DNA from: JAAYJM01 sp964499465
Lineage (GTDB): Bacteria > Bacteroidota > Ignavibacteria > Kapaibacteriales > UBA2268
DNA: 5,032 nt
Direction of reading: 5' to 3'
NCBI GenBank assembly: GCA_964499465.1
Contig: CAZCLJ010000321.1
Location: 1 to 5,032, forward strand
In this document: piece after piece, positions 1 to 5,032 of the stretch
How positions within the stretch are numbered: the stretch's first letter is position 1
How the letters are laid out: each line of letters begins with the position of its first letter
The notes under the pieces: model-generated
The model's database searches: none
The model's input: only the letters and a program-made list of their open reading frames with translations
What the model was told of the DNA's origin: nothing
Position numbers and translations under genes: made by a program

Positions 1-55
1 TTTTCTCAAAAGTAAACGTCTTCGTTTATATTCGCCTCAGAATGACAACTTTTTA
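1..55 (+). repeat. Dispersed repeat, right-end fragment (copy 1)
   Basis: This stretch matches 1539-1591 at every base except two single-base insertions (an extra C at about 35-36 and an extra C at 49). It contains a small hairpin, TAAACG-TCTT-CGTTTA (13-18 with 23-28). It also contains the motif CTCAGAATGACAA (36-48), which is the right terminal inverted repeat of the fuller element at 1408-1591. The window cuts the copy, so its left part is not visible. Similarity to copy 2 stops at about 55, just outside the terminal repeat, as expected for an element end. It is non-coding. Confidence 0.85.
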
Positions 56-196
56 CTATAATATGCGAAATTATTCTTTACCAAAAATCTCCTAACTACT
101 TTATTTTCGTTATGGGACAAGGAGTTCATAATCATGGAGAGAAATTTTATGCAAAAAATAAATATTTAACAAATTAAACAATTTATAAAATAAAAT

Positions 197-243
197 TATG
201 AAATGATAATAATAAATCATAAATTTGCAAGTGTTTATATTTG
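197..243 (+). promoter_or_regulatory. Candidate serC promoter region (two overlapping -7 boxes)
   Basis: Two exact matches to the Bacteroidota -7 consensus TAnnTTTG lie here: TAAATTTG (220-227) and TATATTTG (236-243). The first has a one-mismatch -33 box (TATG, 197-200) at the canonical 19-base spacing. The second lies about 30 bases from the start codon but has no -33 box at the right distance. An inverted repeat TTATGA (196-201) / TCATAA (217-222) overlaps the first candidate and could be an operator. The whole 56-273 gap is very AT-rich, so chance matches are a real risk. I see nothing else in that gap. Confidence 0.4.
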
Positions 244-273
244 TTAAACTAAATATCCGTTAAAGGAGAAAAA

Positions 274-1377
274 ATGAAAAGAGCACATAATTTTAGCGCA
301 GGACCAGCAGTACTTCCGATTCAGGTATTAGAAGAAACAGCTAATGCAGTATTGAATTTCAACAACAGTGGAATGTCGATAATGGAAGTTAGCCACAGAG
401 CAAAAGATTTCGATAATGTAATGAAAGAAGCACAAGCTGATTGCCTAAAGCTAATGAATCTGTCGCCGGAGGAATACTATGTTATGTTTCTTGGTGGTGG
501 TGCAAGTTTACAATTTTTAATGGTTCCATACAATTTTTTAATTAAAAAAGCAGACTATATCAACACTGGTGTATGGGCAAAAAAAGCTTTAAAAGAAGCA
601 AAAACTTTGGCTGGTACTTTCAATGCCGAAATTAATACAGCTGCTTCTTCTGAAGATAAGAATTTCAATTATATCCCAACTGAATTCAAATTCTCTCCAG
701 ATGCTGACTACGTCCATCTAACAACAAATAATACTATTTATGGAACGGAATGGAAAGACAATATTCCAGATACAAAGAACGTTCCTCTTATTGCTGATAT
801 GTCTTCTGATATGTTTGCTATGCAACGTGATTTCTCAAAGTATAGCTTAATTTATGCAGGCGCTCAAAAGAATATTGGTCCAGCTGGCGTTACTATGGTT
901 GTTATAAAAAAGCAATGGGCTGAAGAAAATGCCCGTAAAGAAGTCCCGACTATGCTTTATTACAAGACTCATTATGACAATGAATCTATGTTCAATACTC
1001 CTCCTTGCCTTTCAGTCTTTGTAGTTTCCAGAACTTTCAAGTGGATTATGGCTCAGGGCGGACTTGATGCAGTCCAGCAAAATAATGAGATGAAGGCAAA
1101 ATTGCTTTATGACGTTATTGACGCTTACTCTGATTTCTACAAAGGTGCTGTTACTAATCCAAAAGACCGTTCGCTTATGAACGTTACATTTAACTGCGTC
1201 AGACCGGAATTAGAAGCTAAATTCATTGCCGATGCAAAAGAAAGATACAATATGACGAATCTTAAAGGACATCGCTCAGTTGGTGGTATCCGTGCTTCTA
1301 TTTATAACGCTTGTCCAGTAGAAACAATCAAAGCATTGATTAAATTTATGGACGAATTCTATAAAGAAAATAAATAA
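274..1377 (+). CDS. serC: Phosphoserine aminotransferase SerC
   Basis: This is a PLP-dependent, class V-fold aminotransferase that converts 3-phosphohydroxypyruvate plus glutamate to O-phosphoserine and 2-oxoglutarate in cytosolic serine biosynthesis. The same enzyme can act in PLP synthesis in organisms with the DXP-dependent route. At 367 aa it has the usual family length and appears intact. Visible signatures are the N-terminal NFSAGPAVLP (6-15), substrate-binding H41-R42 (SHR), the cofactor-phosphate loop GGGAS (74-78), D175 in the IADMSSD segment (173-179), the Schiff-base lysine K199 in GAQKN (196-200), and the C-terminal GHRSVGGIRASIYNA block (332-346) with substrate-contacting H333, R334 and R340. 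The start is fixed by AAAGGAG at 262-268, five bases upstream of ATG. No serA is adjacent; the gene appears to stand alone, with a hairpin terminator about 70 bases past its stop. Early codons favour A-ending Ala/Val/Gly/Arg choices (GCA, GTA, GGA, AGA), and later ones favour GCT, GTT, GGT and CGT. Confidence 0.97.
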   Translation: MKRAHNFSAGPAVLPIQVLEETANAVLNFNNSGMSIMEVSHRAKDFDNVMKEAQADCLKLMNLSPEEYYVMFLGGGASLQFLMVPYNFLIKKADYINTGVWAKKALKEAKTLAGTFNAEINTAASSEDKNFNYIPTEFKFSPDADYVHLTTNNTIYGTEWKDNIPDTKNVPLIADMSSDMFAMQRDFSKYSLIYAGAQKNIGPAGVTMVVIKKQWAEENARKEVPTMLYYKTHYDNESMFNTPPCLSVFVVSRTFKWIMAQGGLDAVQQNNEMKAKLLYDVIDAYSDFYKGAVTNPKDRSLMNVTFNCVRPELEAKFIADAKERYNMTNLKGHRSVGGIRASIYNACPVETIKALIKFMDEFYKENK

Positions 1378-1408
1378 TTTTTCTTCTATTTATGGAAGTT
1401 CAATAACT

Positions 1409-1437
1409 TGTAATTCTGAGCGTAGCGAAGAATTACA
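1409..1437 (+). repeat. REP-like palindrome at the element's left end
   Basis: Nine bases (TGTAATTCT, 1409-1417) pair perfectly with AGAATTACA (1429-1437). Inside the loop, GC (1420-1421) can pair with GC (1425-1426) around GTA. This leaves a symmetrical GA/GA internal step, which would suit a tandem sheared G-A motif in RNA. The left arm doubles as the terminal inverted repeat of the larger element. No T tract follows, so it is not a terminator by itself. Confidence 0.65.
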
Positions 1438-1446
1438 GTGTTTCAG

Positions 1447-1480
1447 ATGGACTCCACACCCCGAGGTGGAGTCCATTTTT
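1447..1480 (+). terminator. Rho-independent terminator downstream of serC
   Basis: A perfect 11-bp stem, ATGGACTCCAC (1447-1457) with GTGGAGTCCAT (1466-1476), encloses an eight-base loop and runs directly into five Ts (1476-1480). This is the classic intrinsic-terminator layout for plus-strand transcription, about 70 bases after the serC stop. The reverse orientation lacks a T tract, so it should not serve mgtE. It sits inside the repeat element, so the terminator may have been brought in with it. Confidence 0.8.
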
Positions 1481-1488
1481 CATATATC

Positions 1489-1520
1489 AGCCATACTATC
1501 AACTTGTTGATGGTATGGCT
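1489..1520. repeat. Long inverted repeat, 15-bp stem
   Basis: AGCCATACTATCAAC (1489-1503) pairs with GTTGATGGTATGGCT (1506-1520) over 15 positions. One position is a T/G that becomes a G-U wobble in RNA, and only TT lies between the arms. As RNA it would be a stable hairpin with a CUUG-like tip. Neither strand has a strong T run immediately after it, so its role as a terminator is doubtful. It may be a backup bidirectional barrier between the convergent genes or simply part of the repeat element. Confidence 0.7.
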
Positions 1521-1538
1521 TGCTTCTTATTTAGTTCA

Positions 1539-1591
1539 TTTTCTCAAAAGTAAACGTCTTCGTTTATATTCGCTCAGAATGACAATTTTTA
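1539..1591 (+). repeat. Dispersed repeat, right-end segment (copy 2)
   Basis: This is the direct-repeat partner of 1-55, identical apart from two one-base gaps. It carries the TAAACG-TCTT-CGTTTA hairpin (1551-1566) and the right terminal repeat (1571-1585). Read on the minus strand, the 6-bp hairpin is followed by CTTTT and could act as a weak terminator for mgtE, though the stem is short and AT-rich. Confidence 0.85.
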
Positions 1592-1612
1592 GCACTCCCC
1601 ATAAGAAAAGAT

Positions 1613-2962
1613 TTACAGACCTAAAACAAAATGTGCGATGTTAAAATAGATTAAAAGCCCGGTAACATCAACAAAAGTAGAGATAAAGGGACTTGAAATT
1701 ACAGCAGGGTCGAGTTTTAATTTGTAGAAAAGAAGCGGAAAAAGAGCGCCAATAATATTCGCCCAAATAACAAGAATCACCATAGAGCAACTTATAACGA
1801 TAGCAATTTTTGTATTGTCGCCATCAAGAAAAATTCCACGGGCATAAGCAACCAGCCCCAAAACAACACCGAGTGATATACCAACTAACAGTTCTTTCCC
1901 AAGAACTTTTAACCAGTCTTTTATTTCAACATCACCGGTTGATAAGCCGCGTATAACGAGTGTAGCCGATTGTGTTCCGGTATTTCCACCAGTTCCGATA
2001 AGCATTGGAATAAAAATTGTTAGAGCAACAACAGCTTCAATCTGATAAGTGTAAAAAGAAATGACGCCAGTTGTTAGGAAATTAGCAACAAGCAGGAAAA
2101 AGAGCCATGGAATTCGTTTTGCCCAGAGATGCCAAACAGAAGCATTAGAATAAGAAGCATCAAAAGGATTAATACCACTTATTCTTTGGAAGTCCTCTGT
2201 AACCTCTTCTTTAGAAATATCCATAATATCGTCGAATGTAACGATACCTACGAGCTGCCCTTCAGAATTAACTACTGGCATAGCAGAAATATCGTATTTT
2301 TCCAATGCCCTTACAGCATGCTCCTGGTCGTCGAAAGCAGAAACACTTACAACGTTGTAGTCAAGCAGATTATCGACAATTTCATTTTCCGGAGCTAAAA
2401 TTATATATCGAAGTAAAATATCATCAAGCAATTTGCCTTTTGTATCGGTAACGTAAATTCGGTTAATCGTTTCACTGTCTTTTCCGAATTTTCTAATATG
2501 CTCCAGCGCTTCTTTAATTGTCCATTCTGGTCTAACTGCTACGAAGTCTGGTGTCATAAGACGACCGATGCTTTCTTCAGGATAGCCGAGCAGCTCGCGT
2601 GCCTCTTTTAAATCCTCCGGACTTAAAAGATTGAGCAAACGCAAAGTAACACGTGCCGGCAGTTCTTCCAAAAGAGCCGTTCTATCGTCTGGGGTAAGAC
2701 CTGTAAGAAGTTCTTTTGTTTCCTGGTCGGTAAATTGACGGATTAACTCATCTTGTTCTTCATATTCCAAATAAGAAAAAACAGCAGCAGAAATTTCTTT
2801 GGGTAAAGTCCTAAAAAGCAGGACTTTATCTCTTTTGTCAATATCAAGCAGTAAATCGGATATTTCAGGTGCGGGCCAGGAAGAAAGAACTACCTTTAAA
2901 TCGTTCCAGTTATGGTTTTCAATCAACTCTTGAATTTCTGGCTTTAGTAGTTCTTTGAGCAT
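1613..2962 (-). CDS. mgtE: MgtE family Mg2+ channel/transporter
   Basis: This is an inner-membrane, homodimeric Mg2+ channel whose cytosolic domains sense intracellular Mg2+ and close the pore when it is abundant. At 449 aa it is full length. Domains in order are the MgtE_N helical domain (about 10-125), a CBS pair (about 133-195 and 199-250), an acidic linker/plug helix (about 243-272, with D244, D245, D248, E252, E253, E256 and D257), then five membrane segments (about 284-306, 308-324, 357-379, 384-413 and 426-449). The signature GTGGNTGTQSATLVIRGLS begins at 323. D432 in FVDVTG falls at the same number as the pore Mg2+ ligand Asp432 of the Thermus thermophilus protein, which is 450 aa. 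ATG is preceded by GGAAGG (2969-2974 on the complement), six bases away. The gene runs convergently to serC and divergently from rpsT. A leader of about 36 bases is predicted, too short for a Mg2+-sensing M-box riboswitch, so control may be mainly at the protein level. Confidence 0.97.
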   Translation of the reverse strand: MLKELLKPEIQELIENHNWNDLKVVLSSWPAPEISDLLLDIDKRDKVLLFRTLPKEISAAVFSYLEYEEQDELIRQFTDQETKELLTGLTPDDRTALLEELPARVTLRLLNLLSPEDLKEARELLGYPEESIGRLMTPDFVAVRPEWTIKEALEHIRKFGKDSETINRIYVTDTKGKLLDDILLRYIILAPENEIVDNLLDYNVVSVSAFDDQEHAVRALEKYDISAMPVVNSEGQLVGIVTFDDIMDISKEEVTEDFQRISGINPFDASYSNASVWHLWAKRIPWLFFLLVANFLTTGVISFYTYQIEAVVALTIFIPMLIGTGGNTGTQSATLVIRGLSTGDVEIKDWLKVLGKELLVGISLGVVLGLVAYARGIFLDGDNTKIAIVISCSMVILVIWANIIGALFPLLFYKLKLDPAVISSPFISTFVDVTGLLIYFNIAHFVLGL

Positions 2963-3003
2963 ATTTTTCCTTCCTTTTTACAAAAAAGCAGAAATTTTAA
3001 ACA

Positions 3004-3034
3004 CAAAAATAACTTTATATTGGCTTTTTTCAAA
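3004..3034 (-). promoter_or_regulatory. Bacteroidota-type promoter for mgtE
   Basis: Read on the minus strand, TTTG (3034-3031) is followed by exactly 19 bases and then TATTTTTG (3011-3004). This fits TTTG-N19-TAnnTTTG perfectly. Transcription would start near 2998-3000, giving a leader of about 36 bases before the mgtE ATG. A second -7-like match, TATCTTTG (3038-3031 on the minus strand), overlaps the -33 box but lacks its own partner upstream. Confidence 0.6.
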
Positions 3035-3059
3035 GATAAAACAATTTTTTATAAATAAT

Positions 3060-3090
3060 TTTGAAATTAAAAAAAAATTGATTAATTTTG
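3060..3090 (+). promoter_or_regulatory. Bacteroidota-type promoter for rpsT-glmM
   Basis: TTTG (3060-3063), a 19-base spacer and TAATTTTG (3083-3090) match TTTG-N19-TAnnTTTG exactly. The predicted start is near 3094-3096, leaving a leader of about 36 bases. The two -33 boxes of this promoter and the mgtE promoter lie back to back, 25 AT-rich bases apart (3035-3059). An alternative sigma70-like reading (TTGTTA 3088-3093, TATATA 3112-3117) would start transcription at or inside the ribosome-binding site and is less likely. Confidence 0.6.
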
Positions 3091-3101
3091 TTATTCTGAG
3101 G
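3088..3101 (+). repeat. Isolated copy of the repeat-end motif in the rpsT leader
   Basis: TTGTTATTCTGAGG matches the terminal repeat of the element at 1408-1585 through the 13-mer TTGTNATTCTGAG (3088-3100). It overlaps the last three bases of the -7 box and covers the predicted transcription start. No other part of the element is visible nearby, so this is either a remnant or chance convergence. Confidence 0.45.
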
Positions 3102-3131
3102 TTATGTAAATTATATAAATATTAGGGTTAA

Positions 3132-3401
3132 ATGGCTCATCATAAATCAGCTATAAAAAGAATAAGAAAGAGCAGAAAACAAAAGCTCTACAACAGGCAA
3201 TACAAGAGAGCATTGAAATATGCAACTCGTGAAGTTCGTGAGGCAAAAAGCTATGAAGAAGCTTTCGATAAATTCAAGAAAGCTACCAAAGTTTTTGATA
3301 AGGCAGCAATAAAAAATGTGATTCACAAAAATAACGCTGCTAATCATAAATCTTCATTAGCAAAATACGTAAATTCATTAAAGAAGCAGGAAGTTGCATA
3401 G
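3132..3401 (+). CDS. rpsT: 30S ribosomal protein S20
   Basis: S20 is a primary binder of 16S rRNA in the small subunit, a helical bundle needed for early 30S assembly. The 89-aa product is full length and very basic. It has the N-terminal HKSAIKRIRKSRKQ (4-17) and the C-terminal block FDKAAIKNVIHKNNAANHKSSL (55-76). In the latter, N71 and the loss of the usual Arg residues resemble Bacteroidota S20 as I recall it. A weak Shine-Dalgarno AGGG (3124-3127) lies four bases before ATG; no better in-frame start is near. The gene ends with TAG followed at once by in-frame TAA (3399-3404), and the next gene starts on the following base, so the two are almost certainly co-transcribed. The E. coli gene uses a UUG start and autoregulation; nothing comparable is visible here. 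Confidence 0.97.
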   Translation: MAHHKSAIKRIRKSRKQKLYNRQYKRALKYATREVREAKSYEEAFDKFKKATKVFDKAAIKNVIHKNNAANHKSSLAKYVNSLKKQEVA

Positions 3402-3404
3402 TAA

Positions 3405-4772
3405 ATGCCACTTATCCGCTCTATATCAGGACTGCGTGCAACCTTAGGAGATTCCTTGACTGCAGGTGTTATTGTTGATTATATCAACGCACTTGTAAAA
3501 ATAATTCACCAGGGAACTGTTGTGCTGGGTAGAGACGGAAGACCCTCTGGTAAATGGATAGAAAAAATTGTAGCCGGTACTTTGCAAAGTGCCGGCTTTA
3601 CTGTTATTTCTTTAGGTATTGTTCCCACCCCAACTGTTCAACTGCTTACCGAAAGTTCCAAATCTGTTTGTGGTATTGCGATTACCGCTTCACACAATCC
3701 GGAAATTTGGAACGGACTTAAATTTATTAATAGCAGCGGTGTCTTCTTTGATGAAAAAGAAAATCAAGTGTTAACAAATGCTTTAGAAAATCCAAATAAA
3801 ACTTTCGAGCAAATTATAAATCCACCGGACATAATGCCAGTGGTTAATTGCGTTGATATACACACTTCCAAAGTTTTAGAACTTCCCATTTTTAAAAATA
3901 AAAACTTTTTTAAGCTATGCGAAAGCAGGAAATTAAAAGTTGTTGTTGATGCCGTTAATTGCTCTGGCTCTGAATTTATCCCAGCTTTGCTAAAGCATTT
4001 CAAGTGCGAAGTTATAAAATTGCATTGCGATGGAACAGGAGTTTTTCCACACATACCCGAACCGCTACCAGAGAATTTATCAAGTTTATCGGAAGCAGTA
4101 AAACGCTTTGATGCTGACTTAGGTATTGCTGTTGACCCTGACGCAGACCGTCTTGTTTTAATTGACGAAAACGGCGACCCAATAAGCGAAGAAAAGACTA
4201 TTGCACTCGCGACTGATGCTGTTTTCTCGTCAAAAGCATTTGCAAATGAAAGCAATAACGTTGTAATAAATTATTCTACAACCCGTCTTGTTGAAGATAT
4301 AGCTCAAAAATATGGTGCAAAAGCGTTCCGCTCTCCTGTTGGAGAAATCAACGTTGTAAAAAAGATGAAAGATGTTGATGCTATTATAGGCGGAGAAGGA
4401 AGCGGAGGAGTTATTCTGCCAGCTTGTCACTTTGGACGTGATTCTCTTGTCGGCACTGCTCTTGTCTTGTATTTAATAATCAAGCGAAAATGCAATATTT
4501 CAAAAATTATCGCAGAATATCCCAAATATTTTATGCTAAAGAAAAAAATGAATTTTTCCGGTGATTTCGAAGTATTGAAAGAAAAGATTGCAAAAAACGC
4601 GACAGATACAACAATTTCTTACGAAGACGGCATTCATTTAAGTTTTTCTGACCACTGGATTCATATCCGCAAATCTAACACTGAACCTATTATCCGCATA
4701 ATAGTTGAAGCTCCCACTCAAAACCAAGCCGAACAATTATCAAATAAATATTTTATTCTCGTTTCTGAATAA
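3405..4772 (+). CDS. glmM: Phosphohexomutase, probable phosphoglucosamine mutase (GlmM-like)
   Basis: This is an alpha-D-phosphohexomutase, most likely converting glucosamine-6-phosphate to glucosamine-1-phosphate for UDP-GlcNAc and hence peptidoglycan and lipid A. Four-domain signatures are in order: the N-terminal SISGLR (6-11), the phosphoserine loop TASHNP with catalytic S96 (94-99), the metal loop DPDADR with D244, D246 and D248 (244-249), the sugar-recognition loop GEGSGG (330-335), and the phosphate-binding loop RKSNTEPIIR (422-431). At 455 aa it is complete. The sugar loop differs from the GEQSGH of E. coli GlmM and the GEMSGH of PMM/PGM enzymes, so phosphomannomutase or phosphoglucomutase activity remains possible. 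Residue 12 is Ala where relatives usually have Gly (SGLRAT rather than SGIRGT). Translation probably relies on AGGA (3388-3391) inside rpsT and on coupling, since the ATG directly follows tandem stops. A tandem repeat array begins two bases after its stop, and no terminator hairpin separates them. Confidence 0.85.
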   Translation: MPLIRSISGLRATLGDSLTAGVIVDYINALVKIIHQGTVVLGRDGRPSGKWIEKIVAGTLQSAGFTVISLGIVPTPTVQLLTESSKSVCGIAITASHNPEIWNGLKFINSSGVFFDEKENQVLTNALENPNKTFEQIINPPDIMPVVNCVDIHTSKVLELPIFKNKNFFKLCESRKLKVVVDAVNCSGSEFIPALLKHFKCEVIKLHCDGTGVFPHIPEPLPENLSSLSEAVKRFDADLGIAVDPDADRLVLIDENGDPISEEKTIALATDAVFSSKAFANESNNVVINYSTTRLVEDIAQKYGAKAFRSPVGEINVVKKMKDVDAIIGGEGSGGVILPACHFGRDSLVGTALVLYLIIKRKCNISKIIAEYPKYFMLKKKMNFSGDFEVLKEKIAKNATDTTISYEDGIHLSFSDHWIHIRKSNTEPIIRIIVEAPTQNQAEQLSNKYFILVSE

Positions 4773-4773
4773 A

Positions 4774-5032
4774 TCACATACAGCTATCAGCATACAGCTA
4801 TCAGCATACAGCTATCAGCATACGGCTATCAGCATACAGCTATCAGCATACAGCTATCATCGTAAAGCTATCAGCGTAAAGCTATCAGCATACAGCTATC
4901 AGCGTAAAGCTATCAGCGTAAAGCTATCAGCGTAAAGCTATCAGCATACAGCTATCAGCATACAGCTATCAGCGTAAAGCTATCAGCGTAAAGCTATCAG
5001 CGTAAAGCTATCAGCGTAAAGCTATCAGCATA
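4774..5032. repeat. 14-bp tandem repeat array with two unit types
   Basis: After a degenerate partial unit (4774-4781), 17 complete 14-bp units and one cut by the window edge follow without spacers or indels. Unit A is AGCTATCAGCATAC and unit B is AGCTATCAGCGTAA; they differ at two positions three bases apart that always change together. From 4782 the order is A5 B2 A1 B3 A2 B4 A(partial). Only two other substitutions occur: G at 4824 (fourth unit) and T at 4860 (sixth unit). The array continues beyond the window. GCT-ATC-AGC within each unit can form only a three-pair hairpin. The unit length is not a multiple of three. B units carry TAA on the plus strand and every unit gives TGATAG on the minus strand, so the array is not coding. 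Confidence 0.95.

Larger units (their letters stand above)
1408..1591 (+). repeat. MITE-like hairpin-rich repeat element (copy 2, apparently complete)
   Basis: This non-coding element nearly fills the convergent gap between serC and mgtE. Its ends are imperfect terminal inverted repeats: the left end 1408-1422 begins TTGTAATTCTGAGCG, and the right end 1571-1585 is its reverse complement with one mismatch (14 of 15). Between them are four successive hairpins: 1409-1437, 1447-1476, 1489-1520 and 1551-1566. The last 53 bases recur at 1-55 in the same orientation. No transposase is present. Sequences of the type ATTCTGAGCG-N-AGCGAAGAAT are, as far as I recall, common dispersed palindromes in several bacterial phyla, so this may be a composite of REP-like units rather than a single transposable unit. 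The right end lies about 20 bases from the mgtE stop. Confidence 0.6.

Noticed and set aside
134..169. Eleven-residue leader peptide upstream of serC (GGAG at 121-124, ATG at 134)
   Set aside because: It lies upstream of the likely serC promoters, has no attenuator-like hairpins after it, and is too short to support on sequence alone.
112..177. 21-codon open frame upstream of serC
   Set aside because: There is no Shine-Dalgarno, it is in AT-rich DNA, and its composition is not protein-like.
1438..1644. 68-codon open frame between serC and mgtE
   Set aside because: It runs through the terminator and hairpins of the repeat element and has no ribosome-binding site or recognisable protein features.
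2129..2398. 89-codon plus-strand frame opposite mgtE
   Set aside because: It is antisense to the conserved CBS-domain coding region of mgtE, with no start signal and no recognisable protein.
2963..3003. M-box (ykoK) Mg2+ riboswitch in the mgtE leader
   Set aside because: The predicted leader is about 36 AT-rich bases and shows none of the conserved helices; an M-box needs well over 100 bases.
3764..4255. 163-codon minus-strand frame opposite the mutase gene
   Set aside because: It is antisense to a well-supported coding region, and its low-complexity Ser/Phe-rich product has no family features.
4705..4935. Open frame encoding a repetitive peptide (14-residue period) over the mutase end and the repeat array
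   Set aside because: It starts inside the mutase gene in another frame, has no ribosome-binding site, and owes its openness to A units lacking stops; B units end it.
4774..5032. CRISPR array
   Set aside because: The units are 14 bp and directly adjacent with no unique spacers; this is a simple tandem repeat.

Overview
This AT-rich window (roughly 35-40% GC by eye) holds four intact chromosomal housekeeping genes: serC (phosphoserine aminotransferase), mgtE (CBS-gated Mg2+ channel), rpsT (ribosomal protein S20) and a glmM-like phosphohexomutase. The likely source is a bacterium of the Bacteroidota/Ignavibacteriota/Chlorobiota assemblage. Three things point there. The mutase N-terminus (MPLIRSISGLR) resembles the GlmM-type enzymes I recall from Bacteroidota. 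The S20 C-terminus has the AAN-x-KS-x-L form I recall from that group. The mgtE/rpsT gap carries two exact matches to the Bacteroidota housekeeping promoter, TTTG-N19-TAnnTTTG. The lineage call is inference; no search was run.

Layout. 1-55 is the truncated right end of a dispersed repeat. 56-273 is an AT-rich leader with candidate promoters for serC. serC runs 274-1377 (+). 1378-1612 is a convergent gap filled by a hairpin-rich, MITE-like element (1408-1591) that has imperfect terminal inverted repeats, contains the probable serC terminator, and ends in a near-identical copy of the sequence at 1-55. mgtE runs 1613-2962 (-). 2963-3131 is a divergent promoter region serving mgtE and rpsT. rpsT (3132-3401, +) is followed after one extra in-frame stop codon by the glmM-like gene (3405-4772, +). 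From 4774 to the window edge there is a 14-bp tandem repeat array made of two interleaved unit types. No gap exceeds 300 bases.

The genes do not form one pathway: serine biosynthesis, Mg2+ uptake, the small ribosomal subunit and amino-sugar supply for the cell wall. The only apparent operon is rpsT-glmM. I see no defence, mobile or secondary-metabolism system with its own genes. The interesting material is non-coding: the two-type 14-mer array, the repeat element bracketing serC, and a 13-mer (TTGTNATTCTGAG) shared by the element ends and the rpsT promoter.
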